Positions 38,161-50,381 of a stretch of 64,000 nt of DNA are shown here, in pieces. The stretch lies in NCBI GenBank assembly GCA_027943335.1, contig BSBK01002091.1, forward strand, positions 755,501 through 819,500. The letters are read 5' to 3'. The position numbers and the translations under genes are program-made. Position 1 is the first letter of the stretch. Every line of letters begins with the position of its first letter. This stretch comes from Chamaecyparis obtusa (lineage: Eukaryota; Streptophyta; Pinopsida; Cupressales; Cupressaceae). Below the pieces are notes generated by a model, which was given only the letters and a program-made list of their open reading frames with translations, ran no database searches and was not told the origin of the DNA.

Positions 38161-39589
38161 ATCAGTTATATAATTTTTTTGTTATCAATAATGATCCACT
38201 TTTAATTTAATTTAAGTAATATTTTATTAAATATAATATTTATTTAAATTCTATGAATAAATTACAATTATTTAGTGAAATACTATTCACTTTCATCGTT
38301 ATATACTTTTAACATATATCTTCTAAAGTTAATATGCAAAATATGTTGGTTGCTCTTCACCAAGGTCATTAAAATTATTTTCTATAAAGATATTATTGAG
38401 ATGTGGGTACACTTCTATGTATTGGTTGCATCATCTCTTTGAGTGACAAGGCCTCGTCCTATCAAAAGCTTTCTTATCTAACCAAATAACTTTATAGATT
38501 CTAGAGTGAAAAGGTGCAACAATTTTTAAAGTTAATAAATTCCATCACCATTAACTTCTTTTATTCCAAAATCTTCATTTTATATTTAAATCCCACATTT
38601 CCCAATCTTTTCACTTTCTATGGGTGTATCACAAGGACTCAAATTACCCCCTTTTTTTTTACCGATTTGACATTGTAAATTATTAATTAAATCAAGTTTT
38701 TCAATTAATTGGAAAGTTAGAGATGAGAAATTTGTAGTTGCTAAACATGAATTGCATCTCCTTGGAACTCACATAGGATTAAATTAAGTCAGTATAACTC
38801 TTGTTGGTAAAGGGGAAGCACGATTAGGAATTCTGAACTTATATTATCTAGATTTGTATTTATACCCCAGTGTAAAGGATGGAAAAATATTAAAATTAAT
38901 GTATTGAATTATAGATTAATTTGATTGAGTATATATTTATTAAATTAAAATATAAGCATGTACATCTTTATCTCATCCATAGAGAATATGTTATAAGCCA
39001 TTATATATACTGATCATATCAACATGTGATACATAATCAATAGTATCTCATCGTATATTTATTCTTATAGGATATCCTTCTCAACTATATGTTGTAACAT
39101 AAAAATATTTAGTTATATAAATTTAGTTATTGGTTTCTAAGTTAATAGATTAAAAATAATACTAGTATATGTTATTTTGTTAGATATGATGGGAAGGGAC
39201 GTAGGCCTATTAAATATAGTTTAACAAGGAAAAATAGAGAAACTTAGAAAAAGGAAGACTAGCACCCTAACAAGAAATGAACTTGTATGCAGGAAACATA
39301 AATACAAAAGAAGAAAACCTAACTCGACAATTATTTTCCAATATTCAGTTATAGAGTCTACAGGCTCCTACCATGTTTCCTTCTCTTGGGAATTCTTTGA
39401 ATTATTTTTTCTAGAGTCCTGAATATCCTTCAAACTAACCTACTTCCTCTACTTCTTGAGTTTTTATTACCCTGCGACAAAAATGCCTATAAAATATTTC
39501 TTAATTATCCTATCAATGATATTCAATTTTTTCACCAAGAGAAATATCAATTTCCTTTACTCCATCTTAATAATCTCTAATAAGATAAA
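38161..39589. other. AT-rich gene-free spacer
   Basis: No gene, LTR end or tandem repeat recognised. Confidence 0.5.
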
Positions 39590-39608
39590 ATCATCATCAT
39601 CATCATCA

Positions 39609-39640
<32 letters not shown>

Positions 39641-39658
39641 ATCATCGCCATCGTCGTG
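39590..39658. repeat. (TCA/TCG)n trinucleotide microsatellite
   Basis: About 23 TCN triplets, mixed TCA and TCG. On the minus strand one frame reads as a run of Asp residues flanked by other acidic stretches (about 39830-39500), so it may have begun inside an acidic coding region that is now broken. Confidence 0.85.
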
Positions 39659-40559
39659 GTCTTCCTACTTATCCCCATTTCCTTGACCTTCCTTCTCAAC
39701 AGCACATCCATCATCTCCTTCTTCATGTTCATCTTAACTATCATCCTTCTCTTCTTCCTTGATAAATTTTTGAATCCAAATATCCCCAGAAAAATCCTCT
39801 TCAAATTGGAGAAACGCCTCATTCTCAAAATTATTTACTCTCATAACCATCTTCAAAGAGGAGAAAAATCCTGGGATATAGTTTGTAGACAAAAAATGTT
39901 TAGGGTTCTAGGGCTTTAGAAGCTACAAACTTTCAATAAATCCTTCCTATCCATATATGGTTGGAATATATTGTATTTGAGGAATAAATAGACTATGATA
40001 CCTTGTGCTAGATACTTATTCAAGATGATTTAATCTACATATCTCTACCTAAGAGCTTTGTGACCTAGAATAACATCTTGAATTCAAAGAAATTTTTAAA
40101 CCAAGGACTTTGATGACACGTAGGAAATAGAAAGATGAATTTTTGGGAAGACATATGTTTTAATAATGTCACTTCTAATTGTATATTAGAAATTATTTCT
40201 CTAAAAGGCCTCTTAATAGATAGAATGGTACAAATGTATTTGAGTATAGTTATTGGGTGGAAGAAAGAAAAAATAGAAAGTTTTTCCACCTTAATCCTTT
40301 ATGAATAATTTAGCTAAAAACTAAATTATGAAGAATGTAGGAGATTTTTGTTTCTTAAATATAATAAAATAAGATGAAGCAATTTGGGCCCCTAAGACAT
40401 TTGGTTATTTCTCAGTCTCTTCGACATACTAGTTAATGAAGGAGAATCATGAATGACCTAATTCTAGATGGAACTTGATATTGAATAGTAAAAATCTCCC
40501 CAAGGGTCACACACCTATGGTGGATAAAAAATCACTACAAAATTATAACAACAAATAAT
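39659..40559. other. Spacer between microsatellite and LINE
   Basis: No supported gene. The minus strand keeps a broken acidic frame to about 39830. The rest is AT-rich without recognisable structure. Confidence 0.4.
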
Positions 40560-43245
40560 CTAGGGTGGTGTGTTAAGTTTGAATTTGAATTCTCCTAGGG
40601 TGGAAATTCATTTCTATTGTAGTATTGAGGATGGGGAGTCATCTAATGACATTGAGAGTACATGTGAATCTTCTTGTCCTTTTGGATCTGATACTGACTC
40701 GGGTAAGGATTTGGGTGCCCCATTTTTATGTTAAGTTAATTCTAAACATACTAATTTTCCTCAATCCTCTTCCCATTTGGTGTTAGATAATGTGTGAGAA
40801 AGCCCCAACTATTTGGATTCTTCGATGGAGGCTCATGTTAAAGCTACAAGTGTTGACTATATAGAATAAAAAATGAATATAGATTTTCCATTTATGCCTC
40901 AAAGGTAGGAGTGTCTCTCTCATCTTTCATTTTGTTAACCATATTTCTAGTTCCTTTTCTATTTATATGCCATACTCTATTGTGGAGAAGCATAGTTTTG
41001 TGATGGGTTGGTCTTTGATTGTTAAATTTATTGGTTTGGCCCCAAATATTGAATCATTTCATGCTTGGTAGCAATAAAATTGAAAACTAAAGGCTAGGTG
41101 GATGCAGTTTCTATGTCAATAGGATTCTTCTATTTCACCTTTACATGTGAGAAGGATTTATTAGCTCTTCTTTCAGGTGGTCCTCGATTATTGGTTTGTT
41201 TAATGATACCCATAAGAGATGGGAACCGAGGTTAAATCCTAAGGATTGGTCTTTTGATATCGCCTTAGTTTGGGTCAAGGTTTCAAGGCCTTCCTATGGC
41301 ATTTTTTGATGAGGAGGTCTTAATAGGATGAGTTATTTTTTTTGTGGAGCTTCTATTTGTTGGTCCCATGATTTCCATGAGGAAAATATTTGTTTATGAT
41401 CTATTAATCTTTCCTTGGAAAGAATTATTAACTCTAAGCTTGGTATCTATTCACAATCTATGGAATTCATATCTATTCATTTTTATTGCTTCTATTGTAA
41501 GATGGTGGGCTACTAGGCTATGAATTTCCATTTCAAAGCCTTGAAATATTTTAAGAAGATTTAGAGAAAGAAAGCCACATATAGTTCTGGTGTTTCCCTT
41601 TCCAAATCCATCAAGATGCTCCAGTTGAAGTTTCTACTTCCCCTAAGATATTTCACGATAAAGTCAAGATGGATTCTCTTGTAGTTTTCCCACATACTAA
41701 TGTATCCCTTGAATAGATGTTACAAATTTTTTGAAATAGTGGTGGACATTTATCAAGATGTGGATGAGGTTTTTTGTCCACAAGGTTAGGATCTTACAAT
41801 TGATCATATGTTGAAATATATTGTGATGCTACTAGAATATGAATCTGATGTTTTAGTTGAGGGGCCTTTCATTTAGGTAAATTCTAAAAATAGGAAGATG
41901 AATTCTTCTTAGTCCAACTCATCTGGAGTTAAAACCAAGAATTGCCAAAAGGTATATTATGGTTCATATGCTAAATCCCTATGTAGACCTGCTAGGATTT
42001 AGAATTGGGATAAGTTTGAGATAGTTGAGGGGAATTAAAAGGATCTACTTGATATGGACTTTACTAGATCTCCTCTAAATTTTAAATGAAAATCATGTAT
42101 CATGGAGCATAAGGGGGCTTGATAACCTCCCAAAAAATGTTCCCTTTTTTGTTCAGATCATAGATCATAGACCTAATATCTTTCTAGTTCAAGGGAATAA
42201 AATGTAGAGTGAATATTGTCTAAAGATTAAATTGGCTTTATTTAAGGACTAGGTAGTCCATTGTTGTGATGCTATGTTTCTTTTGGGGACTTAACTACCT
42301 TTTGGAATATGAAATTTGTAAAGAGGACCATAATTTTCTCTTACTCTAATCATATTGCAACTTGGTTTGGTAACATTAAGGACGAGACCTCTTGGATTCT
42401 AACTAATATTTATGCTCTAAACAATAAACGAGCTAGACAAAATATCTAAAATACTCTTGTTGGATTCAGATCAAATTTTAAAGATGAGAGATGGTTGATT
42501 ATGAGGCATTTTAATACCCCTCTATGAAAAAATGAAAAGAAAGGTGGATCCTAGATAGATGATGATAATATATTGGATTTGTTTCATTTTCTTAATTCTT
42601 AAGAGATTTTGGACCTTGATTTGTAGAGGTCCTCTTATACCTAGTCAAACAAGCTTAATAGAGATGTTGTTATTCAAGTTAAGTTAGATTAAGCTCTAAT
42701 CTCTCTAGATTGGTTGTTGTGTTATTTTTGTAAAATTTTAACCCTCATCCATATAAGATCTGCTCATTTTCCTACTCTCCTCTATATTGACATTGAGTTC
42801 CATGAGAAAAAAATTCCTTTTAGATTTAAAAAGATGTGGACCATCCACTCAAACTTAAAAAATAGAATTGAAGAAATGAGGAGTATTTATGTTAGTGGTA
42901 TAGCTATGTACTAAGTGGTTAATAAATTGGCCTATGTGAAATCTAATTTGTTCAAAAGGAACAAGTCTACATTTGGTCATATCTTCTAGTTTGTGAATTG
43001 GCTTAAATATGAACTTGATAACATCCAACTCCAAATGCTACTTTGGGGAGCCACCCCTAATCTCTTGATCAATAAATCTTTATTCTTTCCAAGATCCATG
43101 ATACTATTTCTTAAGAAGATTTTTTTAAATAGAGTTCTAGAGCCATTCAACTCCAAATTGGTGATCATAATGCCAATTATTTTTATATATCAACACTTGA
43201 GCATCAAGCTACCAATAGAATTGAAGATATTTCTCACAATGGTTT
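40560..43245 (+). pseudogene. L1-type LINE, block 1: ORF1 and endonuclease
   Basis: Conceptual translation with stops and shifts shows an ORF1 like plant L1 elements: a DUF4283-type region (about 41100-41290, VDAVSMSIGFFYFTFTCEKD), then a decayed zinc knuckle near 41490 in which the expected His and last Cys are lost. An endonuclease follows (about 42090-42700) with a damaged GDFN-type motif (MRHFNTPL), a YT-SNK motif and LDLDL. The lead-in to reverse transcriptase (GDHNANYFYISTLEHQATNR) ends at 43245, where an LTR begins. Many stops fit C-to-T decay. It once nicked target DNA and copied its own RNA, but is dead now. Confidence 0.75.
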
Positions 43246-44611
43246 TCTAAGGTATAAAAATATATATGTTGATATATTTTTATATCTATGTTTGTGTCTT
43301 GGGGTGTGTGAGGTATGTGGAAAATCTTGTGGAGATTCAAAACCTAATAAAACATACATACTTATATTGAAAAGTAGCAAATTCATAAATCATGGTTTTC
43401 TAGTATCTGTACTCAGTTTGGGGAAATTCTACAACCGGATGTGGCCTGTTAACACATAAATAGAGAAAACCCATAAACCTTATGTTGTTCTGAGAAAGGT
43501 CAACCTTGACCCAACACAGCCTGGGTAAGATCTTATCTTGGGGCACAATCTTACCCCTTTATGTCGACCTTGACCTGTACTATTCCAACATAAATTTTGT
43601 TTGTGGATCCTAAAAGTTTTCTGAAAAGGGTACTTAGATCCTCCCTGCGATTCGCTGTCACACACCTGTACCTGCAAGAAAAAGGGTTTTGTTTGTTGGA
43701 TGAGGGGTTTGACTTGGTCAAACCATGGTTTGGAATCAACCTTAAAAATGAAATTGAAATAGAGAATGCTAGCAAGTAGTATAAGTAGATCTAACAATGA
43801 AGCTATGATATTTAATAGACATGCAATTGTAATATTAGAATGTAAACAAGTATGTTGATATGAAAGCTTGGACTCAACACTAACAAATGTAAATCAAAAC
43901 CTCCATGATTGCATGCTTGGAATCCACCTTGAAGAGAGAATGAATAGATATTGAAGATGAAAAAAGGATCTTGAAGGAAGATCATACCACCATGATGGAT
44001 AGATCTAGGGTTTGAATGATGAATCTTGAATGCTTGAATCCAAATCCCTCCAAAGGATTGAATTCTTGAATCCTTGATCTTCAATGGAGAAATTGAATGT
44101 ATATGATTGCTTGAATTCTTCCTTGATTGAGAATGATTTCTTGAAAGATGGAGTGCTTGAGAGATTATGAAAAAGGATGGAGATATGCAAAAGAGATGGT
44201 AGATGGATTGAAATGAGAGAGGAAGGCTTCCTTTTATACAAGTCTAGGGAAAAAACTTCTAGAGAGGCCTATATAGGAGAATTAAATTCCCAATTAAACC
44301 TTAACCCCTATAAATGGACCTAAATTAAATATAATTTAAGAGTTTACCGTTCTGAAATTCTAAATAGCCAACCTAAAAGTAGGAAATAAAAATTTCTGAA
44401 ACCCGACATCTAGAAAGGTCGACCTTGATCTTGAGGTCAAGAATCTCAGGGTTTCAGGCCAAGATGCCAGAAATAGGCTAGAAAAAGGTGGAAACAGGGG
44501 TAGAACAAGGGGAAAAGAAAGATCCAAGCTAGAGATCCCACAAAAGCATCTGACATGACTCCAAACCACCTACTCGGAGAGCTAAACCAGTCCTAAATGG
44601 AAGTACTTACA
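43246..44611 (-). mobile_element. LTR of element C, minus orientation
   Basis: On the minus strand it starts TGTAAG at 44611 and ends CTTAGA at 43246, a near-perfect TGTAAG/CTTACA pair. About 1,170 bases match the LTR at 46489-47655 in inverted orientation. A TATAAAA-type promoter word lies near 44235. Just outside its start, on the minus strand, is a GTGGGGGCTAAATG tract resembling a polypurine tract, so this would be a 3' LTR. It interrupts the LINE directly. Confidence 0.75.
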
Positions 44612-46488
44612 TTTTTCGATGATACATTTAGCCCCCACTTTAGAAAGAGTATGGATTCAATACAAACTCTTGGTAAAGGAGAAGAAAGATCCAAGTGGAT
44701 TCACAATGAGATAGAATAACACTTAGTTAAGGAAATGAGCCCCCAAGCTAAGGATTTTAAGTCAACATACATGCATGAGGGTGCAAAAACAAAGAAAAAT
44801 AAAGACAAAGCTAAAAGACACAAAAAGTAGAGGGTTAGTACAAAAACAAACCCAAATCAACTAGCAAAGGAAACCCTACTAAGAAATTCTTCCTATACTA
44901 ATATCATATTTGGAAAGCTATCATAGAAGCATAAATGAGTAAATAAGAAAGAAAAGAGAAACACTATAAATAATATATCTTCATGATCTAATCCTACTAG
45001 CATGAAAGCGAAAAGAGAGGAAAGAGAAAGTGATTACCTTGCCCAGTAAGATTCCAACGTTATCGTGAATCACCAAGGAGGGAGAGACCAATAGGTAGAA
45101 AAACCTAATAGTTCACCCAAAAAATTGTGCTTTTTAATGGTAATGTGTCTTCTGACGAAATTTGAAATACCCGTAGATCCACATTCTTGTATCACTATGA
45201 ATATAAAATGTGTGTCTCTTTAGGATTTAGCAACTTATGTGCATTACCTTCTGAGGATTTAGTATATTGAAAATTGAAAAATACACATCTCTTCAGGATT
45301 TAGCAACTTATGTGTGTTTTCTTCCAAGGATTTAGCATATTGAAAATTTAAAAATGTGCGTCTCTTCAGGATTTAGCAACTTATGTGCATTACCTTCCGA
45401 TGATTTAGCATATTGAAATTTGAAAAATGTGTGTCTCTTCAGTTTTTAGCAACTTATGTGCATTACCTTCGAAGGATTTAGCATATTGCAAAATGTAAAC
45501 TATAGTTTAAGGGAGACCCTATATATGCCACCCTCATTATCATGGCTTTCTACTAGACATGATAAGGAAGAGAAGGAGGATACCTACTTCACAAAGTAAG
45601 GAGGTATCTTGTTTAACAACAATGTACACTATATTTTTAGCGAAAGGTATTGACCCTTACATCCAAGAGCATAGATAACTATGAAAAGGATATGTCACTT
45701 ATGGAAAACAGATCCTCAAAGAAAGAGATATTATCAATAAGACCCCCACCATAGAGGAGTTCTTTAGATATAATATTCATCTTTCAAAGGGAAACAAAGA
45801 TTCAATCATCTAGCTCCCTGTAATCAAAAGGAAGAGGAATCTTTGAAAAAAGGAATCAAACTCTAACCCTAGAGCCAGGGAAATATTTTATAAAGAAAAT
45901 AATTTGTAGAATAAAGAAGAGGTGATGACATAGGACAACAACCTCTCACATAAAAGGATATTCATAGCCAAAACCTTAGTCATTATAATGAAATAATGTT
46001 GTAATATAAACAAATGCCACTAAGCTAAGGAAAGAAGATCCCTAAACAAAGAGAAAGAAGGAAGAACCTTGCCCCCCAGGGATGAAAGCAAGGGATACCT
46101 TTGCAAAAAAATTATTTAGAAAAGATATCTTGAAATAAAAGAGAATCTATGGATGATTATAAACATAATAAAAAACCATAGGGAGGAAAGATAGAAAGAA
46201 TACCAATTAAGCTCAAGACAAAAGATATGCTAAGTGTCTAATGGATCCTAGAAGACTGGATGAAATACCTCTTTCCCCCCAGTCATCAGACAAGAGGATT
46301 AAAGATATACATTATGCAAGAGTCAAGGGGATGCCCCTTATCAAAGTTATGAAGGAATTGTAAAATTGCCTGAGAGTGGGATATAATTCCTAAAGCAGCT
46401 CTTTCTCTAACATATAACTTGAAATGCACATAATCAACAAGTAAATGTGTATTAATTGAACATACACCTTCTTTAAAAATCCATAAGT
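44612..46488. other. Non-coding segment between inverted LTRs of element C
   Basis: About 1.9 kb, probably the 3' internal part of element C on the minus strand. No gag or pol domain recognised. It holds the 73-bp tandem repeat listed separately. Confidence 0.5.
45200..45490. repeat. 73-bp tandem repeat, about four copies
   Basis: TCTCTTCAGGATTTAGCAAC-type starts lie at 45215, 45288, 45361 and 45434, exactly 73 bases apart. Each copy contains two related halves built on GGATTTAGCA. Too regular in unit and without unique spacers, so not a CRISPR array. Confidence 0.9.
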
Positions 46489-47655
46489 TTCTGGATGTCG
46501 GGTTTCAGAAAGTTTTATTTCTCGCTTTTGAGTCAACTGTTTTGGATTTCAGAATAGTAAACTCTTAAATTATATTTAATTTAGGTCCATTTATAAGGGT
46601 TAAGGTTTAAATGGGAATTTAATTATCCTATGTAAGCATCTCTAGAAGTTTGTGCCTTAAACTTGTATAAAAGGAAGCCTTCCTCTCTCATTTCAATCCA
46701 TCTACCATCTCTTTTTGATATCTCCATCCTTTGTCATAATCTCTCAAGCACTCCATTTTCCAAGAAAGCATTCTCAATCAAGGAATAATTCAAGAAATCA
46801 TCTACATTCAAGTTCTCCATTGAAGATCAAGGATTCAAGCCTTCAAGCCTTTGGAGGGATTTGGATTCAAGTATTCAAGATTCATCATTCAAACCCTAGA
46901 TCTATCCATCATGATGGTGTGATCTTCCTTCAAGATCCTTTGTTCATCTTCAAGATGTATTCATTATCTCTTCAAGGTGGATTCCAAGCATGCAATCATG
47001 GAGGTTTCAATTTAAATTTATTAGTGTTGAGTCCAAGCTTTCATATCAACATACTTGTTTACATTCCAAATACAATTGTATATCTATTGAATATCATAGC
47101 TTCGTTGTTAGATCTACTTCTACAACTTGCTAGCTTTCTCTATTTCAATTCCATTTTTAAGGTTGATTCCAAACTAGGGTTTGACCAATGTCAACTCCTC
47201 ATCCAACAAACAAAACCCTTTTTCTTTTTTTTTTATAGGTGTGGAACAGTGAATCGTAGGGAAGATCTGAGTACCCTTTTCAAAAAACTTCTGGGATTCA
47301 TGAATAGAATTTCTATTAGAATAGTACAGGTCAAGGTTGACATAAAGGGGTAAGATTTTTCCCTAGGGTAAGATCTTACCCCTGTGTTGGGTCAAGGTCG
47401 ACTTTTCTCAGAACAACAAAAGGTTTTTGAATTTTCTCTATTTATGTGGTTCCAGGCCAGATTCGGTTGTAGAATTTCCTGAAACTAAGTATAGACACCA
47501 GAAAATAGTGATTTACGATTTTGCCACTTGTCAAGATAAGTATTTATGTTTTATTAATTTTTGTATGTCCACAAAATTTTCCACACACCTCACACACCCC
47601 AGCACACAAACATAGATATAAAAATATATCAACATATATATTTTTTTATCTTACA
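46489..47655 (+). mobile_element. LTR of element C, plus orientation, 5'-truncated
   Basis: It matches the LTR at 43246-44417 inverted, lacks the first ~195 bases of that copy, and ends CTTACA. It contains TATAAAAG near 46669. It is followed by TGGTGAACCCGC (from 47659), a primer-binding-site-like sequence, so this is a 5' LTR facing right. Confidence 0.75.
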
Positions 47656-47820
47656 TTTTGGTGAACCCGCGATAGACAAATCTTTCTTTTTGGTGTTAGA
47701 TGCTTTTCTTTATTTCCTTAATATTATATTTCTTTTATGTTCTTGCATTTTAAAATTCAAAAAACAATAAAATCTATATATTCTACAAAATACAAAAATA
47801 TTTCTTGCATTTGATATACT

Positions 47821-48490
47821 ATGAAGATCTTTAAGATGTTTTGGTGTGTAGTTATTTTCTTTATTTTTCTCCTCTTAGCATCTCTTTATCATACTTATGA
47901 TGTTTATGAGAGTATCATCCACTTCATTATGTTTGTCACTCTTCATGTTTCACTTGCCTATGCTATTGTGAGACTAACTGATACTAGTCTTCCTACTTTC
48001 AAAACTTTCATTAAAGATTTATGTGGCAAACTTATTACTCTTTTGGATTATGTGAAGAATTTTTTAGATGATACGCCATCTCCTAATCTTCCTAATCCTA
48101 ATCCAATACCTAACATTCCTAATATGCCTAATTCTCCATCTACTACTCCTAGTTCTTCCCATACTTATGATGAGGTTCAAACTATGGTTCATGATGTAGA
48201 TGTGCAAGAATTCTTGGATTTACCTTCCTCTTCTTACTCGATCCAAGATGATATTAAAGGGAACAGAAAAGAAACTTCTTCTAAACCTATTATTCCAACT
48301 TATACAACCTTTACTCGTGAACTAAACAATCAACTCCTACAGAAGCTTTACATGATATGTACACTACAAGATATAATATGATGGCTAAACAAGGTTATAA
48401 GGGTTTAGGGCTTGGTGTTAATGAACATGGTATTAAGTATCTAGTTCATATATCCCCTAAACAAGATATGTGCGTTCTTGGTTGTTCACA
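47821..48490 (+). pseudogene. Truncated gag-like gene of element C with membrane segments and a G-patch-like motif
   Basis: The ATG at 47821 opens a 186-residue frame. Residues about 8-23 and 33-50 are two strongly hydrophobic stretches (WCVVIFFIFLLLASL and HFIMFVTLHVSLAYAIV). A Pro/Asn-rich linker (NLPNPNPIPNIPN) and an acidic region follow. Near 48330 the frame shifts, and the next frame continues with DMYTTRYNMMAKQGYKGLGL and NEHGI, a G-patch-like motif. From about 48490 the sequence becomes LINE reverse transcriptase. It lies just after the primer-binding site, where gag is expected, but a membrane-spanning N-terminus is unusual. Function unknown. Confidence 0.5.
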
Positions 48491-49675
48491 ATCTGAATTT
48501 AAGGTGGTTGATTTTGAAGGGAATAAAGTGTTAGGCCTAGATAGCTTCCCGATGTTCTTATTCTAGGTGTATTGGAATATTGTGTCTAATGATATTATTT
48601 GGGAAGCAAAGGAGATCTTTGGCTCTAGATCTTTACTAAAGGATTTTAATGCTACATTTATTTTCCTTATCCCTAAGAAGGTGGGGGACTAATTCCTTTG
48701 GGGATTTTCATCCTATAATTTTTAATAATTCTATGTATAATTTTTTTCAAATATCCTAGATTCCAATTTCAATCATTTGCTCCCTCATCTGATTTATAAT
48801 CACCAGAATGGGTTTGTTCTAAGCTACTAAATTCTAGATTCTATTCTAATAGTCCACAATAACATTTTTTCCTTGATGGTTAACAAGATGGTTGGGTTCC
48901 TTTTCAAGCTTGATCTCCACAATTATTTTTATCAAATCAATTAGTAATTCCTTATGAGTGTTCCATCTTGTTTTGGTTTTAATAGAAGGGTGATCCATAT
49001 TGTCAACTAGTTCATTTTCACTTTGAGATTCTTGGTTCTTATTAATTTGATTGTAATTAATATTTTCAGTAGCTCTCACAATATCAAGTAGGAGGATCAT
49101 AATTCTCTCTTCCTCTTCCTCTTAATTGTAGATACTTTGGATAGAGCCATCTATAAATTTTTTATGATGGTTCTTTCGAAAGGTCTTTTCCCCTTTTCCT
49201 CGCCTTAGTTTTTTTCACACTAACAATTTGTTAATGAAACAGTTCTAATGGGGGAGGGATCCATATTTGAAGCCAAGAAATTGAGAAATATTTTGGTAAA
49301 ATATGGAGGGGCCTCTAGTCAATAGACAAGACATGAAAAAATATATATCTTCTTTCTCAATAATCCTGATAGATTGTAGTTGATAAGTACTACTATTTTG
49401 GGTTTCCCTATTATGAGGTTGCATACCTCTTATCTTGGTTTTCCTATTTACTATTTTTTTCCTTGATTCTTTTTGGATGGGACTTCTTGATAAACTTAAA
49501 TGTAATCTTGTAGGTTTGAAGGGACCTCTATTGAGCCAAGTAGGTAAAATTCATCTTATCAAATTATCTCTTTATAACCTACTAGTTTATGCCATGAGTC
49601 TCTTTTGTGTTATGAAGAATTTTTTAGCTGAAATTGAGCATATTCAAAGGAACATTCTTCAAAAAAGGTATAATA
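48491..49675 (+). pseudogene. L1-type LINE, block 2: reverse transcriptase
   Basis: The conceptual product resumes LINE reverse transcriptase with FEGNKVLGLDSFPMFLF (the GPDGFP motif, damaged). It continues through LLKDFNATFIFLIPKK, a decayed NQNGFV region and FLFKLDL (first catalytic Asp region), to the post-catalytic domain with GPLLSQVGKIHLIKLSLYN and IEHIQRN. The YxDD active site was not found intact. Stops and shifts are abundant. The block ends at the solo LTR and continues at 50382. Confidence 0.75.
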
Positions 49676-49680
49676 TGAAG

Positions 49681-50376
49681 TGATTCAAGGAGGGACATGA
49701 AAAGATAGGGAAAATGACACACCCGACTATCTATCCATCTTACAAAGTAAACACAACTAAAACACACAACACTGAGAACAACACCAAGGAGAGGAGGAAC
49801 ACAAACACTTTATTAATTCATCCAAATTTTTGCATACATGCCTGATGGTGAGGGCTTCTAGGTTACGGCCAACAAGATTTATGAAATTTAGACTTAATCT
49901 CTATCTTCTTTCTAACTTTCTCCTTCCTTGTCTCGCCCTATATCTAAACATTCTTATTTATACTTTCCAAAATGACTTACATAAGATTCTAGATTATTAC
50001 AAATAGAGGCCAGCCACAAAATGGTCTACACACATCCTAAGATAAGATCCCAATCATTAAATTTTGTGATCCAAATTAAATACATAAGTTAGATCCAACT
50101 AAGAGCCAACACAGACAAACTCGGTCAAAGAAGAACCGAGCATCAACAAATAGCAGCTGTTCTATTGGCACAAGAAGGAACGCTCAACCAAAACTAGACA
50201 ACTTAGCACATACAATAACACTCGGCTAACATTGGACAGTTCAACACATAGAAACACTCGGCAAAGACTACAACTCGGCAATGACTGCAACTTGGCAATG
50301 ATTGCAACTCAACACTTATTGACATAATGAACAAAATGAGTAGGATAGCAAAGAAACCTAGGATGCTCTTGCATCA
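49681..50376 (-). mobile_element. Solo LTR, 696 bp, inserted in the LINE
   Basis: On the minus strand it starts TGATGCAAGAGC and ends CCTTGAATCA. It is flanked by the 5-bp duplication TGAAG (49676-49680 and 50377-50381), and LINE coding sequence resumes right after. On the minus strand it has TATAAATA near 49960 and AATAAA near 49810, the order expected of an LTR. Tandem CTCGGCAATGACTGCAACT words lie at its right end. Family not assigned. Confidence 0.85.
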
Positions 50377-50381
50377 TGAAG

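Noticed and set aside
39456..39686. Ser-rich plus-strand frame over the trinucleotide repeat
   Set aside because: The Ser run is the microsatellite read in one frame; there is no flanking homology.
45200..45490. Possible CRISPR-like array
   Set aside because: The 73-bp units are tandem without unique spacers, and the context is plant retroelement DNA.
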